A stretch of DNA of 28,387 nucleotides, taken from CAJQND01 sp051010055. Lineage in GTDB: Bacteria; Pseudomonadota; Alphaproteobacteria; Rhizobiales; CAJQND01. The notes beneath the pieces were generated by a model. The model worked only from the letters and a program-made list of their open reading frames with translations. It was not told the DNA's origin and did not search any database. Each line of letters opens with the position of its first letter. Positions within the stretch are counted from its first letter, which is position 1. A program made the position numbers and the translations under genes. The stretch is from contig JBPCVY010000087.1 in assembly GCA_051010055.1 (NCBI GenBank), forward strand, positions 1-28,387. The letters are read 5' to 3'. This document shows, in pieces, positions 9,401 to 16,862 of this stretch.

Positions 9401-9900
9401 GGCTGTACTGCATCGGCAGGGTCTGGCTGGGCATCGCCGGAAACTACCGGTGGGGTAGAGGCAGGCCGCAATGTCTGGTCTGCATCGCCAAAACCCATCT
9501 TGACCTCGCCGGTGATGAGACGGCGGATTTTGATATTGGGGCCAATAAGCTCAAGCCGGCGCGGCACAACGCTTCCGGTAAGAAGGGCGGAAATATCCAC
9601 ACCGATCGCAGCGCGTGGCGCTTTGGCAATGAGAATGCCATTATCGTCGAAAAGGCGCAGGTCACGCATGCGCAGGCTGGTGCGGCCTGATTCAGCATCT
9701 CGTTCAATGACCAGGTCGGAAATTTCAGCCCGTTTGCCGCCAAGGCCGTCACTGATTATCGAACTGATTTGGTTGTTAAAGTAGGAAAGCGAAACAGGCC
9801 CTTGCGACAGCCGCCACGCGCCGGCAGCGGCAATGCACAGCCCTGCCACAACTAGTCCTGCAGTGCTGAATAGCGCAATTTTTGCAAACCGCTGGCGCAA
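6412..9900 (-). CDS. AsmA/YhdP-like envelope protein (DUF3971-type, 1162 aa)
   Basis: This is a very large envelope protein with a single N-terminal membrane segment (~8-30) followed by more than 1,000 residues of beta-rich, repetitive sequence and a basic tail (KKEERKRKRR). Length, architecture and the AsmA-like C-terminal part (GGTLIPAYGLN...PLLGAIITGG...GTMNSPQVQINP, ~1070-1130) place it in the AsmA-like/DUF3971 group. Relatives such as YhdP and TamB are thought to bridge the periplasm and move phospholipid to the outer membrane; that role is inferred from the family. The start is a TTG (9900-9898), chosen because AAAGGTGGG lies 8-10 bases upstream and no in-frame ATG precedes it. It converges on rne and is divergent from bcp across 227 bases. 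I saw no frameshift. Confidence 0.85.
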   Translation of the reverse strand: MRQRFAKIALFSTAGLVVAGLCIAAAGAWRLSQGPVSLSYFNNQISSIISDGLGGKRAEISDLVIERDAESGRTSLRMRDLRLFDDNGILIAKAPRAAIGVDISALLTGSVVPRRLELIGPNIKIRRLITGEVKMGFGDADQTLRPASTPPVVSGDAQPDPADAVQPLGEEVVLKAPASGLTHYVKKEFFSKRGGSAASTINAITISNASISLYDQENNSFWRIPSANLAFKKTDFGASLFFDATVASGKKPWKLDLVANYRRSSDGYSVIARISDLVPADLSKKIFMLSQLTQVRLPLSGQVNVEIQGDGKMNSATANLVAAPGVVDFPDFLSSPIVVDKGKLNLVWDPKFKALQLTNSSAHIGKTVAKLSGQFQPFWSQTGFLEKIGFTMNARNSASSGPKPQVDRIDITGAAFVEEGRVNVDDLLIMSTDGGLRLRGVFAEGDEALSMRVSGRVQNLPLSLANTMWPPIVAPLARDWMQKNIKAGKLEQGTFHIDLPSHILGPAIREKRPIPDKLIDAKLKFSGVTTAYYAGQPDVQNLSGHIAIRGDSMDLTELTGTIPSEAGGSLQVVSGRMNITELANPISKGDLQVVATSDVSALLELADRPPLKMISGADFNAANASGKAEMSLSLKMPLVPDVPPEQIDISADIKLTSFGLKQAFRNLDLSAGNLDINVNSNGLTASGKIKLDGIPANLTWTRKTWPVDLQAFKLETTLDENLRRKFGLDISRFLTGQVAVKLEGSGKGAKITQARITSDLSRAQLHLHPIHWRYGPKAGTKAVFDIDFSDPNKAQIKGLKISGEQLSVEGSISLKSSGDFLIANLPTVRLGRLNTMGLTASRNDQGALQLDVTGQTFDSRPMIAGLFDEATGQIAPIGDDQTQLKARFETVYAYHDRHVSNVSVVATTSGDALTSMRLDGQFANGAPMNLTIQPRDDGSRDMLLTTSDGGAALRASNLYSKIQGGQLDFKANLGRPGEGTIRRGDLTIRSFVVANERELAQFQQTQETQRATTRQRPQQQTQLIFDKLTLPFAVDRDFVRIGDASVQGPAVGALAKGSIRKADGKLSIGGTLIPAYGLNSAFSNVPLLGAIITGGKDEGVIGLTFGLSGTMNSPQVQINPVSAIAPGFLRKVFEFQGQGALGEEEKKEERKRKRRNAAEDNR

Positions 9901-10127
9901 TTTAATTACCCACCTTTAACTGGGCCATTTGCAATACATAGCCCCTTGAAAAATCTGCCAGCCCCCGGCGCGGAAAAAATTGCTCGACAATTCAATCCAT
10001 GGCAAACAATTCCGCACGCCAAATCCGTCCTGCCAGGATGGAAATCCCATCAGAACAGCTCCCGTACGCTCTCTTATCACAAAACGTGCTCAGAAAGTGT
10101 TGAGAACACGGAAAAAAAGTCGAAAGG

Positions 10128-10610
10128 ATGACAAAATTGGTAAAACATTTGCATGAAGGCGATGCCGCCCCTGGCTTCGAGTTGCCCGCTGATGGTGGAA
10201 ACTCAGTCAAACTGCGGGATTTCGAGGGCAAAAACCTGGTTTTGTATTTCTATCCACGTGACGCAACACCCGGATGCACAAAACAGGCAATAGGATTTTC
10301 AGAGTCGATGGGGGATTTTGCCGCGGCAAATGCGGAAATTGTCGGTGTTTCGGCCGATTCCGTTGCTTCTCATGATAAGTTCAAAGAAAAACAATCCATC
10401 AGTTTCACCCTCGCCAGCGATGAAGAAACAAAGATGCTCCAGAGCTATGGGGTGTGGGTGGAAAAGAGCATGTATGGACGCAAATTCATGGGCATTGAAC
10501 GCACCACATTTCTGATTGACCCGGACGGAAAGATTGCGCGCATCTGGCGCAAGGTTAAGGTTCCCGGGCATGTTGAGGACGTTCTGGCCGCTGTGAAGGC
10601 ATTGGATTAA
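10128..10610 (+). CDS. bcp: Thioredoxin-dependent peroxiredoxin, Bcp/PrxQ family
   Basis: This is a cytoplasmic thiol peroxidase that reduces hydrogen peroxide and organic peroxides. The 160-residue length is normal for the family. The peroxidatic cysteine is Cys50 in PRDATPGCT, with the conserved Arg in IERTTFLID. The usual resolving cysteine five residues later (as in E. coli Bcp) is Ile55 here, and there is no other cysteine in the protein. It should therefore work as a 1-Cys enzyme needing an external thiol. The ATG at 10128 follows AAAGG with almost no gap, which is unusually tight. The stop is 5 bases before the DUF455 gene, so the two are probably one operon. I see no clear OxyR site in the 227-base upstream gap. 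Confidence 0.95.
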   Translation: MTKLVKHLHEGDAAPGFELPADGGNSVKLRDFEGKNLVLYFYPRDATPGCTKQAIGFSESMGDFAAANAEIVGVSADSVASHDKFKEKQSISFTLASDEETKMLQSYGVWVEKSMYGRKFMGIERTTFLIDPDGKIARIWRKVKVPGHVEDVLAAVKALD

Positions 10611-10615
10611 CACTG

Positions 10616-11443
10616 ATGGACGAAGACAGATTGCCGTTTTCCAGCCTGGCGCAGACAGCGCAAGACGTTGTACGCGCGTCCTATCCAGAAGAGAAAATGC
10701 GCCTTGCAAAACTTGCCGGCGACGCATGGCGCAAAAGAAAACTGTCGCGTGGCACTCGCGCCAGCGTGCGGGCAATGCCTGAAATGCCGGGGCGGCCTGA
10801 AAAACCGGTCCTGCTTGCCCCGCGCGAGATGCCCAAGCGCTCGGCCAGTGGGGAGCGTGGCCGGTTTGCGCTGGTGCATTCGCTTGCACACATAGAATTG
10901 AATGCAATCGATTTAACGTGGGATTTGCTTGCCCGGTTCTTCGATGCTCCCATGCCCCGTTCGTTCTTGGATGATTGGGTGAATGTGGGCCTTGATGAGG
11001 CGCGCCACTTCGGATTACTGCAGCGCCGACTTGAAAAACTTGGCGGAAACTATGGAGATTTGCCCGCCCATCACGGTTTGTGGGAGGCAGCGCAGGAAAC
11101 CGGGCACTGCCTTCGCGCGCGCCTGGCAATCGTTCCTTTGGTGCTGGAAGCGCGTGGTTTGGATGTAACGCCGTCTATGATGGTTAAGGCCGAATCGGCG
11201 GGCGATCATGAAACCGCCCAAATCTTGTCGACAATCTACCACGACGAAAAACGGCACGTAGCATTTGGTGCGAAGTGGTTCCGTTATGTATGCGAGCGCG
11301 AGGGAATTACACCTGAACCAGAATTTCAACACCTGGTGCGGAAGCACTTTAAGGGTGCGTTAAAGCCGCCGTTTAATGATAAGGCCCGGTCAGAGGCAGG
11401 GCTGACCCCAGGATTCTACAAGCCGCTTGCAGCTTTGGTTTGA
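10616..11443 (+). CDS. DUF455 family ferritin-like protein
   Basis: The 275-residue protein matches DUF455, an alpha-helical ferritin-like family of unknown reaction, distantly related in fold to di-iron proteins such as MiaE. Candidate iron ligands are seen in the order expected for a four-helix di-iron bundle: HIELNAID (~94-101), DEARHF (~124-129), an Glu in LVLEARGLD (~179), and YHDEKRHVAFG (~207-217). There is no signal peptide, so it is probably cytoplasmic. It starts 5 bases after bcp and 15 bases before the GFA-domain gene, all in one direction, which suggests a link with peroxide or iron handling. That link is inference from position; the substrate is unknown. Confidence 0.85.
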   Translation: MDEDRLPFSSLAQTAQDVVRASYPEEKMRLAKLAGDAWRKRKLSRGTRASVRAMPEMPGRPEKPVLLAPREMPKRSASGERGRFALVHSLAHIELNAIDLTWDLLARFFDAPMPRSFLDDWVNVGLDEARHFGLLQRRLEKLGGNYGDLPAHHGLWEAAQETGHCLRARLAIVPLVLEARGLDVTPSMMVKAESAGDHETAQILSTIYHDEKRHVAFGAKWFRYVCEREGITPEPEFQHLVRKHFKGALKPPFNDKARSEAGLTPGFYKPLAALV

Positions 11444-11458
11444 GAGGGGAAAGGGGAA

Positions 11459-11893
11459 ATGGGGCAAGACGAGCGTACGGGACGCTGTCTGTGCGGGGCA
11501 GTAACATTTAAGGCCGTTCCTGGCGGAGCGCATACGGCTGCTTGCCATTGTTCGATGTGCCGTAAATGGTGCAGCGGGCCATACCTTCTCATCAATTGCG
11601 GGAAGGCGGTTGAGTTTGAAGGTGAGGAGAATATTACCGTCTACCGTTCGTCTGATTGGGGAGAACGGGGGTTTTGCGCAAAGTGCGGGAGCAACCTTTT
11701 CTGGCGGCTCGCAGACGGCGGCCAGTATGGAATAGCTGCCGGCGCATTTGACAGTGACGAAGGATGGACGATGAAGCGGGAGATATTCATCGACGAGAAA
11801 CCGGATTGGTATGACTTCGGCAATGACACTGAAAAAATGACCGGCCCGGAAGTAATCGCATTGTTCACGGAGGGTAGCGGCGCTGAAACGTAA
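11459..11893 (+). CDS. GFA / CENP-V domain zinc protein
   Basis: The 144-residue protein consists of one GFA domain (Pfam family named after glutathione-dependent formaldehyde-activating enzyme). The zinc-binding cysteines are Cys10/Cys12 (CLCGAV), Cys29/Cys31/Cys34 (ACHCSMC), and Cys73/Cys76 (FCAKCGSNLFW). Most members of this family have no proven reaction, and the formaldehyde role should not be assumed. The start ATG has a very strong purine-rich ribosome site (GAGAGGGGAAAGGGGAA) ending just upstream. It follows DUF455 by 15 bases and is likely its operon partner. The operon probably ends here, because a good promoter for the next gene follows. Confidence 0.88.
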   Translation: MGQDERTGRCLCGAVTFKAVPGGAHTAACHCSMCRKWCSGPYLLINCGKAVEFEGEENITVYRSSDWGERGFCAKCGSNLFWRLADGGQYGIAAGAFDSDEGWTMKREIFIDEKPDWYDFGNDTEKMTGPEVIALFTEGSGAET

Positions 11894-11946
11894 ACTTCAT
11901 CGAGAAGTGGCTCTTATGTGCCGGGCAAGATTTTCCCCGCCGCATC

Positions 11947-11975
11947 GTGACAATGTGCGGTTGGAAGGGTATAAG
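11947..11975 (+). promoter_or_regulatory. Sigma70-type promoter of the M23 peptidase gene
   Basis: GTGACA (11947-11952), exactly 17 bases, then TATAAG (11970-11975). This is the best housekeeping-type promoter I see in the window. Transcription would start near 11982, giving a ~100-base leader before 12083. Confidence 0.65.
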
Positions 11976-12082
11976 CTGACGCCATGTAGAGTGGGAGGCG
12001 CATTCAGGCCGTCATTGTTAAGGAGTTGCTTTAACTTGCAAATTGACGATTGCGGGCGAGGCGCCATCGGGGCTGTAACCAC

Positions 12083-13540
12083 ATGAGTTTGGACGACTTA
12101 ATCGGGCCGGATGATGAGATCGTCTACGAAGACGATCGTTCAACCAGAAGGGGCTTCTGGAAACGGATTGCCTATACCTTCCGGGAACGGCAGATTTATT
12201 TGCGCAGCGATGGCAGCGTGCAGTTCCTCGTCGTGCGCCCCTGGGTTCAGATTCTTGCATCGATTTTTTTGGTTGCCGGGCTTTTGTGGCTTGCATATGC
12301 CACGGTGAATGTTGCGTTCAAAGACCAATTGATTGCCCTTAAGGACTATCGCGCCAAGCAAACCCGCATTGCTTATGAAGACCGCCTTGCTTCCATGCGC
12401 GGCGCGGTTGAGCGGATGAGCGGCCAGCTGTTGCTCGATCAGGATCAGTATCTAAGCCGGGTTGACCAGCTTCGCAGCGAGTTTGAAGTTCTGATTGATC
12501 GCCATCGCCGCCTTGAGCAGTTCTTCCGCCAGGGTTGGCTGCCGAAAAGAAACGTTGCGGTGAAGCCTGCCGCCGAACCCAAGCCAGAACCAGAACCCGA
12601 GGCCGAACCGGCCTCCGCTGCACCAGAATCGCGGGTGGGCATTCCATCGGGCGCCGGTGCGCCATATTCAAATCCCGGCTTTACTGGCAAGGGTGACTTC
12701 GGGTTACGCGAGTCTCCTGCCAGCCGGAAGGGGCCAATGTTGCAGAAGGGTTCTACTTTGATACCTGAAAGCAGCAAGGGCTTTTACCGCAGTAAATACC
12801 GCAGTGCTTTTACAAGCCATCAGCATGCGCAGGCCCCATTGCGGGAACTTCTGGCAATATTTGCACAGATAAGCGACAGCCAGCTTGCGCTGCTTGATGA
12901 GGTTGAAAAGACATCAGAAGAGCGCATCAAGGTCGCCACGCGGGCCATAAAACGCATTGGTTTCAATCCCAAACGCATCGTTAAGGCAACGAAAGTGAAA
13001 AAACTGCCGATTGGCGGCCCATACGTTGATGCCAATGACCCCGCGTTCAAGGATGATATTCTTGGCAACAAGATGCTGCTGGCCGGCAAGAAAATCGCCC
13101 AGGCAGAAAAACTCCTGATAGCACTCAACCGGCTGCCGATTGCTCATCCCATGCGCGGCAGCTACCGGGTGACAAGCAGCTTTGGCGTGCGTTCTGACCC
13201 GTTCACCCGCCGCCGCGCCATGCACACCGGCATCGATTTCAAAGCGCCATACGGGCACCCGGTACGGGCCACGGCTGATGGCGTTGTCATCAAAGCCGGC
13301 CGCCGCGGGGCCTATGGCAAGATTGTTGAAATTCGCCACGCCCATGGCACCACCACTCGCTATGCACACCTGAGCGCCATCAAGACCCGCGCCGGCAGGA
13401 AGGTAAAGCGGGGCCAGGTTATCGGCAAACTTGGAAACACGGGCCGCAGCACCGGCCCGCACCTGCACTACGAAACCCGCATTTTCAAAAAGGCGGTATC
13501 GCCACGGCGGTTCTGGAAAGCAAAATCTCTGGTTCGCTAA
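12083..13540 (+). CDS. Membrane-anchored M23 (LytM/NlpD-like) peptidoglycan endopeptidase
   Basis: The 485-residue protein has a short cytoplasmic N-terminus, one membrane segment (~53-75), a coiled-coil stretch (~80-145), a Pro/Glu linker (KPEPEPEAEPA), and a C-terminal M23 domain. All catalytic parts are present: zinc ligands His381 and Asp385 (HTGID) and His462, with His429 (YAHL) and His460 (HLHYE). It is thus likely a true periplasmic cross-link hydrolase, not a degenerate EnvC/NlpD-type activator. An in-frame TTG at 12050 would add 11 residues; the ATG at 12083 is preferred, with GGGG 10 bases upstream. It has its own promoter and converges on tyrS with only 18 bases between stops. Confidence 0.9.
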   Translation: MSLDDLIGPDDEIVYEDDRSTRRGFWKRIAYTFRERQIYLRSDGSVQFLVVRPWVQILASIFLVAGLLWLAYATVNVAFKDQLIALKDYRAKQTRIAYEDRLASMRGAVERMSGQLLLDQDQYLSRVDQLRSEFEVLIDRHRRLEQFFRQGWLPKRNVAVKPAAEPKPEPEPEAEPASAAPESRVGIPSGAGAPYSNPGFTGKGDFGLRESPASRKGPMLQKGSTLIPESSKGFYRSKYRSAFTSHQHAQAPLRELLAIFAQISDSQLALLDEVEKTSEERIKVATRAIKRIGFNPKRIVKATKVKKLPIGGPYVDANDPAFKDDILGNKMLLAGKKIAQAEKLLIALNRLPIAHPMRGSYRVTSSFGVRSDPFTRRRAMHTGIDFKAPYGHPVRATADGVVIKAGRRGAYGKIVEIRHAHGTTTRYAHLSAIKTRAGRKVKRGQVIGKLGNTGRSTGPHLHYETRIFKKAVSPRRFWKAKSLVR

Positions 13541-13558
13541 GGGCTGGCACCTAAAACA

Positions 13559-14800
13559 CTAGGCCTGCTTCAGCAGCGCGTGCTTCTTTTTCCCAAACGA
13601 CAATTTTACAGCACCATCACTAAGGTCAGCATCGGTGAGAGTGGCTGTCTCGTCATTCACAACATCGTCGTTGACGCGCACTGCGCCTGCGCGCACGTGC
13701 CGGCGGGCCTCGCCATTTGACTTTGCAAAGCCGGCGGCAACGAGCGCACTCAGCAAACCGGTCCCGGAAGCAAGGTCAACGTCCACCGTCGGCAGGCCTT
13801 CCGCTGCTGCGCCCTGCTCGAAGGTGGCGCGAGCTGTTTCTTCAGCTTCATCGGCTGCGGCGCGGCCATGCACCATGGCGCTTGCTTCGGTTGCAAGGAC
13901 TTTTTTTGCCTCGTTCAGCTCTGCCCCTTCAAGCACCTCAAGCTTGCCTATTTCATCCAGCGGCAACGTTGTGAAGAGCCGCAGGAAACGGCCAACGTCT
14001 GCATCTTCGGTGTTGCGGAAATATTGCCAGTAATCATAGGGCGGCAGCATATCGGGATTGAGCCACACGGCGCCTGCAGCCGTTTTGCCCATTTTCGCGC
14101 CCGATGATGTGGTGAGCAGGGGCGAGGTGAGGGCGTGCACATGAGCCCCTTCCACACGGCGGGTAAGCTCCATGCCGTTGACGATATTGCCCCACTGGTC
14201 CGAACCGCCCATCTGCAAGGAGCAGCCATGGCGCCTGTATAACTCCAGGTAATCATAGGCCTGGAGGATCATGTAGTTGAACTCCAGGAATGTCAGCGGC
14301 TGTTCGTGATCAAGGCGCAACTTCACTGAATCGAAGGAAAGCATGCGGTTGATGGTGAAGTGCGGGCCATAGTCACGCAAAAAGTCGATATAGTTGAGCC
14401 CGGCAAGCCAGTCGTCATTGTTCAACATCAGCGCATCCTGCGGCCCATCTCCGAACGTCAAGAATCGGTCAAACACTTTCCGGATGCCAGCAAGATTATT
14501 GGCGATATCCTGATCTGTGAGCATCTTGCGGCTCTCGTTCTTGCCTGACGGATCGCCCACCTTGGTGGTGCCGCCGCCCATAAGGGCAATCGGTCGATGG
14601 CCGGTTTGCTGCATCCAGTACAAGATCATGATCGGCAAAAGCGATCCTGCGTGAAGGCTGGGCGCTGTGCAGTCAAAACCGATATAGCCGGTGATGACGC
14701 CATCTGAAGCTGCCTGGTCCAGCCCTTCCAGACCAGAGCACTGGTGAATAAAACCACGCTCATCAAGAACGCGAAGAAAATCGGATTTAAACTTGGTCAT
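13559..14800 (-). CDS. tyrS: Tyrosine--tRNA ligase
   Basis: This class I aminoacyl-tRNA synthetase charges tRNA-Tyr. It has 413 residues, the usual length for bacterial TyrS. The HIGH-like motif is HAGS (50-53), the tyrosine-site loop is GGSDQWGNI (~198-206), and the KMSKS-like motif is KMGKT (236-240). A C-terminal S4 RNA-binding domain occupies ~345-413 (NGEARRHVRAGAVRVND). The frame is open upstream to 14965, but the ATG at 14800 is the right start: the family begins with MTxFKSDFL, and the extension would overlap the start of anmK. It is divergent from anmK, sharing a 70-base spacer. Confidence 0.97.
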   Translation of the reverse strand: MTKFKSDFLRVLDERGFIHQCSGLEGLDQAASDGVITGYIGFDCTAPSLHAGSLLPIMILYWMQQTGHRPIALMGGGTTKVGDPSGKNESRKMLTDQDIANNLAGIRKVFDRFLTFGDGPQDALMLNNDDWLAGLNYIDFLRDYGPHFTINRMLSFDSVKLRLDHEQPLTFLEFNYMILQAYDYLELYRRHGCSLQMGGSDQWGNIVNGMELTRRVEGAHVHALTSPLLTTSSGAKMGKTAAGAVWLNPDMLPPYDYWQYFRNTEDADVGRFLRLFTTLPLDEIGKLEVLEGAELNEAKKVLATEASAMVHGRAAADEAEETARATFEQGAAAEGLPTVDVDLASGTGLLSALVAAGFAKSNGEARRHVRAGAVRVNDDVVNDETATLTDADLSDGAVKLSFGKKKHALLKQA

Positions 14801-14870
14801 CGATGTCTGCCGTTGAAGGAATCTGTTGCCGGTGTCAGTGTGAGCGCGGCTATTAACACGGGAACAACAC

Positions 14871-15974
14871 ATGGCGGAAGTCCTAACAGCAATTGGCATG
14901 ATGAGCGGCACATCAATGGACGGCATTGATGTGGGTCTTTTGCGGACCGATGGTGAAAAAATCATTGAGCGCGGACCGTTTTCCGAGTTCCCCTACAGCG
15001 GCGCGTTCCGCGAACTGCTTGGCCAGGCAATCGTAGATGCAGAGGGGATGACAAACCGCTCCTTGCGGCCTGGAGTTTTAGGTGAATCAGAATCTCAACT
15101 AACTGATCTACACGTTGAGGCAGTTGAATCATTTTTGCGCGAACATGGCCTAAGTTTTTCAGAAATAGACATAATCGGCTTTCATGGGCAGACGGTTCTG
15201 CACCGGCCCGAGATAGGATTGACCGTGCAGATTGGTGACGGCGCAAAGCTTGCCGTTAGAACCGGCATTGACGTTGTGGCCGATTTGCGGGCCGCTGATA
15301 TGGAGGTTGGCGGCCAGGGAGCGCCGGTTGCATGCGCCTATCACCGGTCAGTAGCCGGACGGCTGGCCGAACGCCCGGCGGTGTTCGTAAATGTTGGCGG
15401 GGTTTCCAATGTCACCTTCATTCCGGAAGACGGGGAGCCGATTGCATTCGACACCGGGCCAGGCAATGTGCTCATCGATGAGTGGATGGCAGAGCATACG
15501 GGTGCTGCCTATGATGAGAGCGGCAAGACGGCTGCCAAGGGCACGGTGAACGAGCAGGCCATCTCGCGCATGCTGGACAATGACTATTTTGAAATTGCCC
15601 CGCCAAAGTCTCTCGACCGCTATGACTTTTCTGCCGATGCGGTTGCCGGCATGAGCCTGGAAGATGGCGCCGCAACACTCACCGCCTTTACCGCAGCATC
15701 ACTGGCGCGTGCCCAGGAGCATTTTCCCGATATAGCCAAGGCGTGGGTGATTTGCGGTGGCGGTGCGCGCAATCCAACATTGATGGCCATGCTAAAAGCG
15801 CATCTGCCCGGGCAGGTGATGCGCGCTGATGAGCTTGGCCTCAACAGCGCGTCAATTGAAGCAGAAGCCTTTGCCTATCTCGCCGCGCGCTCTCTAAAGG
15901 GCCTGCCGCTCACATTCCCCGGCACGACCGGTTGCACACAACCGGTCACCGGCGGGGTTCTGTATAAGGCCTGA
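14871..15974 (+). CDS. anmK: Anhydro-N-acetylmuramic acid kinase
   Basis: This cytoplasmic sugar kinase converts 1,6-anhydro-MurNAc from wall turnover into MurNAc-6-phosphate with ATP, feeding cell-wall recycling. The 367-residue length is typical. GTSMDGID (13-20) is the phosphate-binding motif of the ASKHA fold. FVNVGGVSN, FDTGPGN and WVICGGGARNPTLM (~297-310) complete the nucleotide and sugar sites. The ATG has GGGAA 7 bases upstream. It is divergent from tyrS and convergent with the alpha/beta hydrolase, 6 bases between stops. A perfect 9-bp hairpin lies inside its last codons. Confidence 0.96.
   Translation: MAEVLTAIGMMSGTSMDGIDVGLLRTDGEKIIERGPFSEFPYSGAFRELLGQAIVDAEGMTNRSLRPGVLGESESQLTDLHVEAVESFLREHGLSFSEIDIIGFHGQTVLHRPEIGLTVQIGDGAKLAVRTGIDVVADLRAADMEVGGQGAPVACAYHRSVAGRLAERPAVFVNVGGVSNVTFIPEDGEPIAFDTGPGNVLIDEWMAEHTGAAYDESGKTAAKGTVNEQAISRMLDNDYFEIAPPKSLDRYDFSADAVAGMSLEDGAATLTAFTAASLARAQEHFPDIAKAWVICGGGARNPTLMAMLKAHLPGQVMRADELGLNSASIEAEAFAYLAARSLKGLPLTFPGTTGCTQPVTGGVLYKA
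15926..15947. repeat. Perfect stem-loop in the 3' end of anmK
   Basis: GACCGGTTG and CAACCGGTC are perfect reverse complements around a CACA loop, inside the anmK coding sequence 25 bases before its stop. No T run follows on either strand, so it is not a classical terminator. It may stabilise the convergent mRNA ends, or it may be chance. Confidence 0.5.
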
Positions 15975-15980
15975 GGAGGC

Positions 15981-16634
15981 TTAACGCACGCCGTCCTGTT
16001 CCAGGCGCATGTCGAGATAGGCTTCGACGATTTTCATCAATTCGTCGTTCTTGCCTTCAAAAAAGTGATTGGCGCCGGGCACAACTTCATTGTCGATGAC
16101 AATGCCTTTTTGGGCTTTCAGCCGCTCAACCAGCTTGTCCACTTCTTCAAGGGGGGTTACGGCGTCATTTTCTCCATGCACGAAAAGACCCGAAGCAGGG
16201 CAGGGCGCAAGGAATGAAAAGTCATAGTGGTTGGCCATTGGGGCAATAGACAAAAACCCGTCAATTTCCGGGCGGCGCATCAAAAGCTGCATGGAAATCC
16301 ACGCGCCGAACGATACACCTGCAATCCAGCAGGTGCGCGCATCGCGGTTGAATCCTTGCATCCAGTCAAGGGCGGCGGCGGCATCTGAAAGCTCGCCCGC
16401 GCCATTGTCAAATAGCCCCTGGCTGCGCCCGACACCGCGGAAATTAAACCGCATCACCGAAAAGTCCCGCTCGATAAACGCATAGTGTAGAGCGTGAACA
16501 ATCGGGTTGTTCATGGTGCCGCCGAACTGCGGATGCGGATGCAGGATAATCGCAGTCGGTGCGTTCGGGGATTTGTTGTGATGGTAGCGGCCTTCTAGGC
16601 GGCCGGCCGGGCCGTTAAATATCACTTCAGGCAT
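15981..16634 (-). CDS. Alpha/beta hydrolase (serine hydrolase)
   Basis: The 217-residue protein is a compact alpha/beta-hydrolase of the COG2945 kind. The catalytic triad is visible: Ser108 in the nucleophile elbow GVSFGAW, Asp157 in HGENDAVTP, and His190 in GANHFF. Oxyanion-side residues lie in the early HPHPQFGGTMNN segment (~32-43). No signal peptide or membrane segment is seen, so it is probably cytoplasmic. The substrate is unknown. The gene is divergent from the iscR operon, and the IscR-like palindrome lies 48 bases upstream of its start codon, so shared control is possible but unproven. Confidence 0.88.
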   Translation of the reverse strand: MPEVIFNGPAGRLEGRYHHNKSPNAPTAIILHPHPQFGGTMNNPIVHALHYAFIERDFSVMRFNFRGVGRSQGLFDNGAGELSDAAAALDWMQGFNRDARTCWIAGVSFGAWISMQLLMRRPEIDGFLSIAPMANHYDFSFLAPCPASGLFVHGENDAVTPLEEVDKLVERLKAQKGIVIDNEVVPGANHFFEGKNDELMKIVEAYLDMRLEQDGVR

Positions 16635-16681
16635 TTCGGTTTCCGGTTGGGCGCATCTTCGCCGATGAACGCGATTGATTA

Positions 16682-16700
16682 CTTGACTCCGTTAGTCAAG
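16682..16700. promoter_or_regulatory. IscR-type (type 1-like) operator upstream of iscR
   Basis: CTTGACT-N5-AGTCAAG is a perfect 7-bp inverted repeat. Its GACT-N5-AGTC core and YY/RR flanks match the known E. coli type 1 IscR site layout, except in the centre (CCGTT). It lies 163 bases before the iscR start and overlaps a possible -35 box, which fits autorepression. Confidence 0.7.
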
Positions 16701-16709
16701 AAATATAGG
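16683..16709 (+). promoter_or_regulatory. Possible iscR promoter overlapping the operator
   Basis: TTGACT (16683-16688) is a good -35 box; TATAGG (16704-16709) follows after 15 bases, which is short. An alternative -10 is TTAGAA (16716-16721). The leader downstream contains a CCGGCC...GGCCGG pair in the 16750s-16780s and CATGG-AA-CCATG near 16790. Confidence 0.4.
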
Positions 16710-16862
16710 TGTACCTTAGAATGGTTCAAGAAAACCGGTCCCATCCAAGGGTCCGGCCAAACACTCTCCCCAAGGGCCGGTAGATAGCATGGAACCATGG
16801 GGTAAATGCAAGTAAATCATGCGGTTTTGCAGGATTTTGCGAAAAATTCGGATTTGGTGGCA

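Noticed and set aside
10051..10068. LexA-like GAAC-N7-GTAC upstream of bcp
   Set aside because: The alphaproteobacterial SOS box needs a direct repeat (GTTC-N7-GTTC or GAAC-N7-GAAC); the second half differs here.
10299..11129. Minus-strand open frame of 276 residues opposite bcp and DUF455
   Set aside because: It covers two well-supported genes in antisense and has no family resemblance or ribosome site.
14801..14965. N-terminal extension of tyrS
   Set aside because: It would be read antisense to the anmK start, and TyrS proteins begin at the MTKFKSDF position.
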